Below are positions 28,466-40,564 of a DNA stretch of 64,000 nucleotides, piece by piece. The stretch lies in assembly GCA_028023455.1 (NCBI GenBank), contig JAQFVV010001024.1:64625-128624 (forward strand). The letters are read 5' to 3'. Under the pieces are notes generated by a model that did not search any database, was not told the DNA's origin, and was given only the letters and a program-made list of their open reading frames with translations. The DNA comes from Epiperipatus broadwayi. Its lineage: Eukaryota; Onychophora; Udeonychophora; Euonychophora; Peripatidae. Each line of letters opens with the position of its first letter. Position 1 is the first letter of the stretch. Both the position numbers and the translations under genes were made by a program.

Positions 28466-30310
28466 GTTGAATTATTATTGTGATTATGATTCAGATTATT
28501 AGACTATTAAATTGAATATTGAAAATATAAGAAATGACTGGCTAGAAAAATTATATGTATGTCCCATCTTGGCCTGACCATCTGGGAAGCTGCACATCAT
28601 ATAGGAAAGAGAAGATGTTTTGTCTAAAATAATATTCTACACCTTTCAACTGACCAGAGAAATAAGATGTTCTTAATAGAAGGAAGAAAGCATTCACCTG
28701 CATTCAATGAAAGATGAATTAATCTACCGATAAATATTAATCATCAAGTCCAATTAATTGTTTCAGCAACTGAGTTTAAATCCAGGAAATTTATAATGTG
28801 AAAACAACTGCTGTATTTCAGTCACTGAAAGAATAATGCTTGACAGGAAGAGAAGAAAAATTTATATAATGATTTCCAAATTATCCACTAAAGCAAATAA
28901 CCTTAATAGGATCCTCATCATCAAATAATTATATACTTCAAGAAAGTGATTGTTCCAAAGAACATGGAAATTGTTGCTGCCAAGTATAGACAGTATACAA
29001 GACAAGTGAACCCTTGGATCGGTAATATGACTTTTATATCTATTTTTTTTATGAAATCAGAGTATTAATAAAAATTTAGTAATAAAATGGCATATTTTAT
29101 TTAAAGAACTTTTAAAGACAATTCAGATCAATGGAAACTAAGAATGTCTTAATAATAATAGCTTTGAACTACATAAATGATTTTGAATGTATCAGAATTT
29201 ATTTGTTTATTAATTTTACAGTTATGAAATATTAATGTGTAAAATAATTTTTTTATGGTATTATGATTTTAGTTTTAACTAATATATTATTATTATTTTG
29301 GGGATAAAACACGCACATACATAGTAATACTTTATATGTGTATAAATGCGAGTGAATGAGAATTAATAGGGTGTGTTAAAATATTAAATTATTTTGTCTT
29401 GAAAAAGTATAGATTTCAGTGCTTAGAAGGGAGGGGGAGATAATGATTTAAAACTCTTTTCTAATAACTTGATTTTTCTAATTTCTATTAACATTTTTTT
29501 AACATTCTACTTACATGTTAAATTTATAAAGTATGTGTACTAATGAGCAGATAATTTTTTTTTCTTGAAATACTTTTCTCATAGAGTGAAAATCATGGTC
29601 AATGTGACATCCAACTTAATACAATATACATTTGAAGGGAAAGGGGGAAGAAGTTGAAATTAATCTGAGGATTGCTATATAATGAATTATTATTATTATT
29701 TTTATTCATATCAATTTTTTTGTTTATCTAGAAATTTTTATGTATATGTTAGAAATACAGTAATAAATATTAGTTTGTTTTGTTAAACGAGGCGTATATA
29801 TTTCATTAAGTGTAGTATTTGTTAAGTGTGATCATTCATCATCATCAGTGGTTGAATATCAGTTATTTAAGATATAAGTAAATATGCTAAAATTAAGCAA
29901 TAATTATGAATTTCTTTATAAAAAATAGTTTTATGTTTAGGCTTAGTCCTAGAGTGGTAGTTGAAACCCTTGTCATTATTATCATCATCAACATTTTAAT
30001 TAATGAGCTGTTTAACTGTTTAAATGCCATAAATAAATATTGATTTTATAATATTTAGTGATTTCTTAGTATTATTATAACCACATCCCATCATCTATTT
30101 CATGCAAGGATGAGTGAATGGCCATCCTAAATTAGTTATATATAATCTGATCTAGTAAACTTATAAAAATATTAAAACACATTTGTTATGCTAAGATCTA
30201 AAAAATGATTTATGTCTAATGAACTCCACTGTGGTTTATAGATGTTTTACTTTTACCTAAATATTAGTGCATATAGTGATATGGCTCAAAAAGCAAAATC
30301 TCCCATTTTT
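28466..30310. other. AT-rich spacer, no confirmed gene
   Basis: Apart from the doubtful exon-like stretch at 28964-29021, no frame or repeat family is recognised. Confidence 0.45.
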
Positions 30311-30312
30311 AT

Positions 30313-30430
30313 TAGAAATAAAGTACCAAAAGGGGATTCAAACCCGGTACATGTGAAAAGGTTATTAGATATAACTGTGTCTAGATTCAAATAATCTAGT
30401 GGCACCCTGCTAGACCATATTCACTTAGTA
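30313..30430 (-). mobile_element. tRNA-like SINE fragment or tRNA pseudogene
   Basis: On the minus strand an A-box-like TGGTCTAGCAGG (30406-30417) is followed by a B-box-like GGTTTGAATCC (30334-30344), one base from the consensus. CCTTTTCACATG followed by CGGGTTTGAATCCC resembles the anticodon and T arms of tRNA-Glu. The A-to-B distance (~60 bp) is longer than in a plain tRNA, and a perfect 7-bp hairpin CTAGATT/AATCTAG (30381-30399) lies in between. A tRNA-derived SINE or an interrupted tRNA pseudogene fits. Confidence 0.45.
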
Positions 30431-30991
30431 TTTGTTTAAACATGCACTTAACATCAAACCAAGAAATGAAAGTGGATAAGATCTACTGTCTCTATACCTG
30501 AGTTATATTTTATTGAATTACTAGTGTACTCACCTCACGTGATTTCATATACCTGAGTTATAATTCGTGTTGTTAATAATTTGCTTATAATTATTGATAG
30601 TGGGATATCTTGAGAAATCTAATTACAGAAATATGTTTCATTTCATCCAATGACACTTAATATGATTGATAACTCAGTTTGATCTTTGGTTTAATAGCCA
30701 CTACTCATGTTAAATAATTCTTCTCTTTTGATATAAAATCTACAATGCATTTTTCGTTTATTAGGCTAAATATTTATATTGGAATCTTTTTGAGATAAAA
30801 TAAAGCTTTAAATTTGAATCGTTTCAGAATTATTAAATACATTTGGATCGTTTGATCATCTTTATTAAGTTACATTTTTTAACAATACTGGAATATTTGA
30901 GATTTTTACAATACTTGAATTTTTTTGATTCTTTAATAGACCAGATCTCATTTGGTTACACTGGATCTGTGATCCAACTTTAATTTGGTTA

Positions 30992-31033
30992 CAATATATA
31001 TATATATATATATATATATGTAAAAAATTGTAT

Positions 31034-31069
<36 letters not shown>

Positions 31070-31076
31070 ATACAAA
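30992..31076. repeat. (TA)n tract and palindrome with (TA)n centre
   Basis: A first (TA)n tract lies at about 30992-31019. Then TTGTATCAACATATA (from 31027), a (TA)n core, and TATATGTTGATACAA ending at 31076 form a perfect palindrome. Confidence 0.9.
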
Positions 31077-31100
31077 GATTTTCATGGGTTGCATATATAA

Positions 31101-31263
31101 AAGACATATTTGTGTTCATCACTGTTTAAAAATTTAAATATTGATATACCATCGTTTCGACTTCATCACACAAGTCACAAAGTGGATGACTTGTGTGATC
31201 GAAGTTGAAATGTCAGTATATCAATATTTATATTTTTAACATGGATCAACCCACAAAATATGT

Positions 31264-31266
<3 letters not shown>
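31101..31266. repeat. ~80-bp imperfect inverted repeat (fold-back)
   Basis: The left arm (31101-31177) and the reverse complement of the right arm (31185-31266) share AAGACATATTTGTG, AAATATTGATATAC and ATCACACAAGTCA in order, about 80% identical with small gaps, with only a few bases at the centre. The structure could be a MITE or a snap-back duplication. No target-site duplication is seen. Confidence 0.8.

Positions 31267-31267
<1 letters not shown>

Positions 31268-31345
<78 letters not shown>
31268..31345. repeat. (TA)n tracts split by an ACACA interruption
   Basis: Two TA runs (about 31268-31295 and 31302-31345) flank ACACATA. AACACATATA at the left and TATATGTTTGTGTT at the right form another small palindrome. 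Confidence 0.85.
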
Positions 31346-31348
<3 letters not shown>

Positions 31349-31349
31349 T

Positions 31350-32119
31350 GTGTTTTTACAATCTTTTCAGATTTAATTTAAGACATTAGTTCCCTACCTA
31401 TTATCTCTTCTGGAAATATGTCTAACCTTCTTTCATTTCACTTATTTAATTATTACGATGTTGTCCTTGATATATGTTTCTTCTTTCAGCCAAATATTTT
31501 ACTTTTAATTCTTAGGTTACTTCCAACGTACATGTCTCAAATGCTTCATGAATTGTCTGAATTCTCCACACAATTTTGTAAGATTCTCACTCTCTTTATC
31601 TTCTCTGATTTAGATAAAAATAAATAAAACACAACTACTACAATCTTTGTTTGCAAACACATAAATTTATTTTCTCCTAATATTAGTAATCTGATAAAAT
31701 ATCTGAATTTATTGATTATAATTCATGATTGTTAATATTTACATTTTTGGGACAATTTATATAACATAATTTAACTTGTTAGTATCTATTTTTCGACCTA
31801 AATTTTTATTTTTATCTAATAACTCTTGCAACAATTCCTGAATCTAGGATGCCTTATTTTCAAAAATAATAACATCTATGACAAAAATATTTTTATATAC
31901 TGTAATTTCCTTAACTACCACTGTAATTGATGCAACTCTTCTTGTAAAACTACAGTATGTAATATTGGAGATTGTAATGACCTGTCGTAGGTTTCTACAG
32001 AAATTCACATTTGTATTGCAAATGTAATAAAATATATGCTTCTATATTTTGATAAATATTAATTCCTGTTATAGAAATCAAATATTTTTTTGTCATCTAC
32101 ACATCCAAATTTATAATGG

Positions 32120-32120
<1 letters not shown>
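31350..32120. other. AT-rich spacer, no gene seen
   Basis: The 69-codon frame at 31418-31627 has hydrophobic, T-rich composition and no motif. Confidence 0.5.

Positions 32121-32185
<65 letters not shown>
32121..32185. repeat. (TA)n microsatellite
   Basis: About 62 bp of pure alternating TA. Confidence 0.95.
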
Positions 32186-32224
32186 TCATAGATTGTTAAT
32201 TAAATTTTAAAATATTAATAAGAA

Positions 32225-32315
32225 AATTAAATAATATTAAATATATTTAAATTTAAAATTTTTAATAGATTAGCACAAAATTAAATGGTGACCCATACAA
32301 AAGGGCACAATATAT
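32225..32315 (-). repeat. Dispersed repeat fragment matching 21517-21580 in inverted orientation
   Basis: AGATTAGCACAAAATTAAAT then GGTGACCCATACAAAAGGGC is the reverse complement of 21517-21580 over about 60 bases. It lies about 40-70 bases from a (TA)n tract and ends at another short TA run. Confidence 0.65.
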
Positions 32316-32452
32316 ATTCAATTATTCTTTGCTTTACCTTCTCTATAATAGTTTAATTTGCTCCTGTTGGATAAAATTACTTTTAAAATCATTTTGCTTC
32401 TTTGTTTATTTTGAATACAATATTCAATGTAGACATGTTTGCTTGTTTTTTA

Positions 32453-32456
<4 letters not shown>

Positions 32457-32491
<35 letters not shown>
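32457..32491. repeat. (TA)n microsatellite
   Basis: About 33 bp of alternating TA. Confidence 0.9.
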
Positions 32492-32492
<1 letters not shown>

Positions 32493-32499
32493 CATGTTT

Positions 32500-33300
32500 T
32501 TAAATATCAAAATTACTACTGCATTTTCCCAATGATCTACTATATTTATATCAAATAAAAAATTGACTTGTCATTATATCATCAAATTTTCATTTTATAA
32601 ATTGCTTAGTTTAAAATATTAATGATAATTATTTCATTTTATGGAGCTTTTTTCTTTTTCTTAGATTTAAAATTGTCTCCTCCTTTCATATATAATGTTT
32701 AGTTATTCCTGAAAAGAAAGTAAATATAGTGGTTACATTATTTGATCTATATAATTTTTAATAAAATTCTTGTGCATATTTCTTATTGTTCTTTTATATT
32801 CAGTATTATATTTGTTTTTCTTTTGCTAAATTACTTTTATACAATAACAAGATGTTATTTTATACATTTCAAATTTTAATTCTTTATTATTGTATTCCTT
32901 GCTAATTCACGATGTTTTTGTATCATTAATAAAAACTATTATGTAATTTTAATTGAATTACAAATATTATTTTCTTTTAGTTAAATTTCAATATGTTCAT
33001 ATTTATTTGTTCCAGATAGTGCATGGCTAAGCTTAAAATTTTACAGGAGGTTGTTTCTTTGTTGATGTTTCTAGTTCATTTTAAATATTTTTAAACACAT
33101 TGAATTTTAGTATTTAAAAATATCATGTTTTAATTTTAAATTATTGGGGAGTATCTGTATCTTAGAAATATCAAATATTAATACAATGCTAGATGGAATA
33201 TTTTTTCTACTTTTATAACATGTAACTTAAATTTTCTTTGTCAATGATTTTTCCCTCTATTCAATTTAATTAGGATTGATACAATTTTGATATTTCTTTG
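32500..33300. other. AT-rich spacer, nothing recognised
   Basis: T-rich sequence with frequent stops in all frames. Confidence 0.5.
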
Positions 33301-33305
33301 GTAAA

Positions 33306-33410
33306 GAGCTATTAGCAGGATCTTTATATACTACATATTGATAATGTAAGCTATATAGTTCATGTGTCATGTGTCTGATTTTTTACTAATATTATAATTT
33401 TGCTATTAGA
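33306..33410 (+). mobile_element. MITE-like fragment (right end)
   Basis: GAGCTATTAGCAGGATCTTT through TCATGTGTCATGTGTCTGAT matches the right end of the element at 1036-1357. The sequence after the terminus (TTTTTTACTAATATTATAAT) matches the reverse complement of the outer left end at 1036-1063, which shows the TIR is longer than at the first copy's right side. Confidence 0.6.
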
Positions 33411-33574
33411 GCTTTGGCTACATTAAATTGATAAGACTACAATATATGAGATCACTGAATTTAGTTCAAGCCCATATAGTTTGTTTTTTTAGTTAAAAAG
33501 CTGAATTTGAAGGCATGTAGGTATCTGAAGATTTAGATCTTTTTTTAATATTTAAGAATTACATAAATGCTCGA

Positions 33575-34030
<456 letters not shown>

Positions 34031-34034
34031 TGGG

Positions 34035-35200
34035 TAAGAGAGTTGGATTTGGGACAATTCATAAGTTCTTTTTCAGAATTCAATATGCATCATATCAGGG
34101 ATTAATTTTTTTTTATATATATTTTGAATCATATTTTTTTAAGGAATGTGTGATAGAATAAAAGTTTGAAACATATCTAAACATACATACGTGAAGCTAA
34201 AATTTAAGTATACTATAAGTAAATAATAATAAATAAGGCTGAAATAGTATGTTTAATGATCTGCAATGTCAACATTCAACTCAGAGTGTTTGTAGCAAAA
34301 GATAACTGAGAGATAATTGGCCAAGAGTGACAGTGTTTCCAATAATAAAAAGTTGAAACATGGAGTGTTAGGAGATTTTTGTAACAGCTTGTATAATAGG
34401 TGGGCTATTAAGAGCCTCCTATGTTCCTTCCCACCATGATTCTTTATTTTTTGAATGATATCATGCTACAGTTGTAAAATCGTGTTAGCATGAGTGTCTT
34501 ATGCTAATTATTTCATTTTGCATTGGTCACATTGGTATATCAGTAAGCTAGCGTTGACTTAAATGCGCGATTTTGGCCTAAGATTAAAAAAGCTCAGGAT
34601 TTATATTTACACAATCTATGTAGCATATCTACTTTTACTAAAGTACTAACATTATATTAAATCTAGTAAAGGCTTCCATCTTTGCATATAATTCAAATCA
34701 AATTCACTAGTTAATGTAATTTTCAGAATTTTTTTTTTCATGTTTATGTGTATTATAATAAATATTTCATTTAATTAAATTTTGGTAGTAACACATTTTG
34801 TGTATTTTATTAATATTTAAAATTAACAATTACACAATTTAGCATTCAGAGTGATATTTTAAGCTCAGCTTCTTACTGAGCTAGTCACTGGGGCATTTGG
34901 TTTGACAAAAGAGTAACCTCTCCTGAGCATATCCGCTTCCTATATAATTTTTTCAGGTTTAACTTTCATGGTGGCACCTTTATTTGAGAATAAGTTTAGG
35001 AGGTGCAATAAATGAAGGTTATACTTATGAGCAATAGACAAACAGATGCAGTAGTGTGGAAGTGGGTTTACTAAAGTAACTTACAATGCATATACATTTT
35101 ATACATACCCATAAAATAAAAGATAAAACTATTTCATATTTTAATGAGAGATTAAATTTTTGACAGTACTTGTCTTCCAAATTTTGATAGATTTTGATGA
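34035..35200. other. AT-rich spacer, nothing firmly identified
   Basis: A TAGCTCAGTAAG-like A-box motif occurs on the minus strand near 34868-34880, but no B box is found at fitting distance. No ORF has a motif. Confidence 0.45.
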
Positions 35201-35205
35201 AAGAA

Positions 35206-35225
35206 GTGGTGGTGGTGGTGGTGGT

Positions 35226-35322
<97 letters not shown>

Positions 35323-35323
35323 T
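35206..35323. repeat. Compound triplet array GGT-AGC-AGT
   Basis: Successive runs are GGT (about 35208-35225), AGC (about 35226-35244) and AGT (about 35245-35321), each one base different from the next. Reading frames through it encode poly-Ser or poly-Tyr and are not genes. Confidence 0.95.
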
Positions 35324-35329
35324 AAAGAA

Positions 35330-37740
35330 TATAACATTTCTCTAGATAGTATTTGAATGCACAAGTAATATATTTGTATTAATAGTTTTATTGATGGTAT
35401 GGACATCAGTAAATATGATTACATTCAGTATAAGTTATACAATGTAAATAACTTTTAAACTTATATTAAACTTTGCTACATTGCAATTATTATAGGTTTT
35501 ATGGATCATTAAGTTAAATCCTCAAAGTTAAAATTGAGTTGATCATTCTTATTTAGATAAGTACAGCTATAAGAAATATTTTATATCCTAGTATTATTTT
35601 TTAAAGTTATATTGTATATAATAATACATCCTAATGATCTAGTTATATTTTGTTAATAGAGTATCACTTGTAATGTTTAAGCCTGCAAATAAATTCAGTA
35701 ATCATACTGAAGCAATATAAGTAAGCCCAGATTAATTTACTTATGCTAAGCAATAATTGCTCTTGTATCTATTAATTCAACAGTTATAAAGATTTAAAAC
35801 GCTTTTCCAATAAGATATTGATTTATGAGAATATTTCAATGTTCTTGGAAACTTAAAACACTTTTAAAATAATAGCATTCAAAATGATATAAAGCACAAT
35901 TAATTACATTTGTTATTTAATCCTTTCTGGAAATTAGTAAATTTCACTTAGCACATTAATTAATCTAAGGTACGCTGTATTTAAATCATTAATTCATTTT
36001 AAAGATTGTTTCTAAATTTCTTGTTTATTATCCTTGATATTTGCATTAGTAACTCCTAATCCATTAGTGGCCTTTAAATATTTAGCATTTATAATCAATT
36101 ATCAATTTCAAAAGGCAACGGAGAAATATCGTAATTTACTATACAATGCAATTTAATCCATTTGACAAGGTCTTATAATTTTATCCAAAAGATTAGCAGT
36201 TAGTCCTTCTTTTGTTTGAAGTATCTTATTAATCCATTCGTTTATAAATCTTTAATCGATGTTATTAAATAGTTCTGATGAAAAACATAATCATGCAAAT
36301 GGGTTATTATTTTTTAAGCAAGTAATTCTTCTTAATTTTGAGTTAAAGTCCAGTGTTTATCGAAGTTACAATGTATATAAAGGTATATTTGAGTTGAAAA
36401 ATTATTATTTAAAGTTTTTTTTTCATGATTAATAATGAGATAAATTCACAATAATGAGATATAATATGCAGATTTTTGGAAGTGAAGAGAACTGTTATTT
36501 TTCAATATTTAGAGTATAAATATCTGCAAACTATTTGAAGTTGACAAATATAATTTCCCCAATATCTGAGTTATTTACTATTAAATTCAATTGAAAAACT
36601 CTGGCAATTTAATTTGAAGTTATAAGAGAGCATTCCATGAGTCAATTTATCCATTTTCATTAACAGTTGACTGCAATACATAAGATTTCTTGAAATAACA
36701 ATACTTTAATTAATGACTGTTTCTGTTTTATGTATTGTTTGCTCTTACTTTTCATAACTGGTGAGAAGACATTTTTCCCCAGTAAAAACAAATAAGGAAA
36801 ATGGGTTAGCCTAGTCATTTATATTGTTGAAGGTAAACAAAATGGATATTTAATGTTTTACATTGCTAAGATTTTGATTACAATCATATTTTTAAACTTT
36901 TATGCTAGCTGATCACTTGATGTTAGAAAAAAAATATTTTCCATTATGCATTGGGATTTCCTTATTTTTCTGAAAAAAAAATGGCAAGGATTGTAAATGT
37001 TATTACCAGGCAGATGATAGATACTAACATTTTTGTATCAATGTGGTAATTTTTTATGAACACCATTTAAAAATCAAAATAAAAAAATAATTTCAAGCAC
37101 TTTCAATAGCTTCATTTTTCACTTTTGGATTTAAAATAATATGTCAATCATCTATTTAAAATATAAAAAAATTGAAATCTTAATATATCACAGATATTTA
37201 TTTCCTTTAAATTTTTTACAATTTTTTTAGCATATTAAATAAATTTAAATTTATTTTAATAAACATAAATTAAACATGTAAGCCTACACACACACATATA
37301 AAATGTAAAAAAATTGTGTTGTATCCCTCAAATTAAATTATAATTTTAAATATAATTACATTCATTTAAAACATTTTATGTGGTAATTAAAGATTTCTAA
37401 CTCTATACTATAATTCTATATTAAAGTATTGTTTTTATGTGTATTGGCATCTTTGTTTACTTATACAATTTGATAATTTTGTTCCTTAATAAGGATAATG
37501 ACAATAATACAACTGTACATATTTTTATACAAGTGTTGATCATAAAATCTGCTTGAGAAACCACTTTTAAGTGCTTTATAAAATTACATTTTCTTCTACA
37601 TGTTAGTACAAGAGACTTTCACTTCATATTGATGATATTATTTGCTATTAAACCAATGAAAGTGATAAGTATAATTACTTAACTATAAAAAAATAATGCT
37701 AATATTTTTTTAAGTATTTAATAAGATTATACAATTATAT
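35330..37740. other. AT-rich spacer, no gene seen
   Basis: No motif-bearing frame, tRNA-like structure or recurring repeat is recognised. Confidence 0.55.
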
Positions 37741-38471
37741 ATATTATAACGATCGAAATGCAAAGTGAAGATCGAATCTAACCGCAAACTACGATATCTG
37801 CTCTACAAGGCACCATCTAGGCATTTAAACCTAGAAAAATTTATAGAGTAGGCAGATACGCGCTGTTAAGATTCCACTTTATTTAAATATTCAGATCATT
37901 AGCCCAAGTCACTAGCTCAGTGGAGACGCAGAGATAAAAATCTATATCTTAATTTATATCTTAAATATAAATAAATAAAAGCCACTGCCAGAAATTAACA
38001 CATAAAAATATTTATTTACGCACATATAAAATAACATTTAAATTTTGAGGAATAAATTCAACATTTTAGATTTTTCTATTAATATTTAGTTTTACATTTA
38101 AGTAAATTACAACCATGAGTTTAATATTTATTTAGTGAGTCGAGTATGAATGGACTACATAGATCTGCATTTGAAAAGCAAATATTCTTCCCTGATTTAA
38201 CCTTAGGCAACAAATTTTGCCATCAAACCGGTGCCAATCCATCTGATACATTTATGTATTCAATGTAGCATGAAAATACGACAACACAAAATACTATACT
38301 GTCAGGAATGTACATCTGATCAGTAAGTAGAATTAGAGAAGACATTGTCTCTCCACCAACAGGAATGTCACATCTGTTGGCGAGTAGAACAATAAACATA
38401 AAACTCCATAGGAATCGACTGCGGTCCTTTGCCATCTTACAAACCCATCCATAGGTAAACAGAAGGTGTGT

Positions 38472-38476
<5 letters not shown>

Positions 38477-38517
<41 letters not shown>
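38477..38517. repeat. (TA)n microsatellite inside repeat copy A
   Basis: About 40 bp of alternating TA interrupts the copy. The matching place in copy B (about 41610-41625) has no such tract, so it expanded after divergence. Confidence 0.85.
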
Positions 38518-38519
<2 letters not shown>

Positions 38520-39306
38520 CCTGCCCATAGCAGATCTCATACTACATCTGCAATTACACAAATATATCCAATCCATTGAACCAATTAAACTACGAAATGA
38601 ATAACCTAAGATTACCCTCCCTTAATATAACTTTACAAAACTATATAGCCATTCACGCCCGACTTAAATTTAACATTTAATTACGTTCGCACAGATTATT
38701 TTTATACAATTTGTTTTATAATGTCGAGTATAGATTGGCTGCACAGATTCCACGATCAAAACCATTCCAAATTAAACAACCAATCAAAATACAAAGTCAA
38801 TCGATAACGTCAATTGCTGAGGGAATACAGGAGACCCTTCGGTGTTCATCATAAGACACCGCAATGGCATCGTTGACTTATATATTCTAATCGACTGTGA
38901 AAACCACAACATAATCAACCACTAACGAATCTCTGCAACATCTATACCCAACTTAAATGTAATGCATTTAATAATTTCTACAATAAATATTACCACAAAT
39001 AATAATAATAAAATGGAAATGATTTTAGAAAAACTTAACTATATAAATTTAAACAATCAATTATTAATTTGAAAATCAAATAAGAGTTCATTTTAAAATT
39101 TAAATTAGCTGAATCTTTAAAAAAAACATTGATGAAAGTTCTCAATTACTTTTTGTTGTTGTTGTTGTTGTTAATTTGTAAAGTTCATAGCTCATGGTAG
39201 AAGAGTCCAGGTTTCTGCTTTTAATTCCCGCGATGCCTCCATTGGAAGATAATGTTCTAGAGATGGCAATAGCTGGTTCAAGGTATCACAGTCTTTTCAT
39301 TTTTTT

Positions 39307-39343
39307 AGAGAGTGTGGTATGTGCATCCTACCACATCTCTCAA
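39307..39343. other. Hairpin in repeat copy A
   Basis: The left arm GAGAGTGTGGTA and right arm TACCACATCTCTC pair over 12 positions with one bulged base. The loop contains TGTGCATCC. The equivalent position in copies B and C has a hairpin with different arms. Confidence 0.75.
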
Positions 39344-39822
39344 ACACAAAATGCTGGAACTCCAGAAAAAACTGTATTTCCACTTTTTATATTATCCACA
39401 CGGATTCAATCAACAAAACGTCACTAATCCATCACTTTCATTAGGGTCCGAGCCAAGGCTTAGTGCTTCCATTGGTCAAGCTAATTTCTCTTTATTTTCT
39501 TATCTATCATTCATCAGATCATTTTAATTATACAAGAGCCCAAGGCTAGCTTGCTTTTCAAACAATTTATAAACAATCATTTCCATTTACAGATTACAAG
39601 AATTAATTAATACCTGTTTTTATATTTAAATCTTGTCCTTTTTTTTTGTAAAAAAGTATGTTCAAATAGTTATTTATTTATTTATTTATTTTTTAAATAT
39701 TTTTAAAGTTTAGCATCTGTGCGAATGTATATATGTTTAACAAACATTTTAATTTTATCGTTTAGTTTTTTACTTTTATTTGCGAACTTTTAAGTTTTTA
39801 TTTTAAATTAATGTAACGACAT

Positions 39823-40564
39823 ATTTATATATCATTACATATATCAGTAAAGTTGCTTAACAAAATGATCAAAAAAAATATATTTTACTTAGGATTAGTA
39901 ATTATGGTACACAATTGACGAAGACATTTACAAAACATCCGGTTAATAATTTTACAAAAAGACTATATACAAAAAGAAAAATGTTTACTATCACTTACCT
40001 AAGGACCATTTACATTTACACCCCTCCCCACAAGAGTTCTATTTTATTTTATACATTTTATTTTTACACACAGCATGACAAGCAAGTTATTTTATAAATT
40101 ATTTATTTAAGAAGGTTGCATTGAAGTAAATATATTTTGAAAGATAATGGATTTATATGTGTATATTTGCAGCACAATTATAAATACCACCAACTTATTT
40201 ATGACTGATTAAAATGCTTAAATAGGATTACACTGAAGTAAATTCCCAATGGTACTCTCCATAAGGTACCACATTAACCGTCATAAACTTACATGGCTGT
40301 GCGCTCCTATACACATTAAAGCCTAAATATATATTAACAAAAAAACATCAAATGCAACCTTTTGACTTTCTTTTTAACAAAATACAGTTTAAAATTATTT
40401 ATACTTTCTTGTGTTTAATATATGTGCTATTTCTTTCTGGCAATGCTTTTATAAGATTTAAAGTATACGACTATATGTAAACAGATAAAAATATTTCATT
40501 TTGACAAAATTTGCTCAGGGTATTTGTGGTTTATTAAAGATCGGCCCGAGTTGGTTCGCCAGTT
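39823..40564. other. AT-rich spacer between repeat copies A and B
   Basis: No ORF with a motif. It includes TAGTATTC-like AT-rich sequence and a short less-AT block at 40250-40330 (GGTACCACATTAACCGTC), unidentified. Confidence 0.5.

Larger units (their letters stand above)
37746..39822. repeat. Copy A of a ~2.1 kb dispersed non-coding repeat
   Basis: It starts near ATAACGAT and ends near AATGTAACGACATAT. Landmarks in order: GCACCATCTAGGCATTTAAA, GAGTAGGCAGATACG, GTCACTAGCTCAGTGG, GCCACTGCCAGAAATTAAC, GTCGAGTATGAATGGACTAC, GCCATTCACGCCCGACTTAA, GTCGAGTATAGATTGG, a hairpin (39307-39343), then AAGAGCCCAAGGCTAGCTTG and CATTTCCATTTACAGATTAC. Most landmarks recur at 40565-42778 and 54735-56855. 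GTCGAGTAT occurs twice within the copy, so it holds an internal duplication. The termini share a weak inverted TAACGA/TCGTTA motif. No conserved protein is evident. The class (non-autonomous DNA element, LTR or other) is open. Confidence 0.75.

Noticed and set aside
35152-35406. Poly-Ser and poly-Tyr frames
   Set aside because: Direct translation of the GGT/AGC/AGT array.
39307-39343. Helitron 3' hairpin
   Set aside because: The hairpin is about 500 bases from the repeat end and no CTRR terminus follows.
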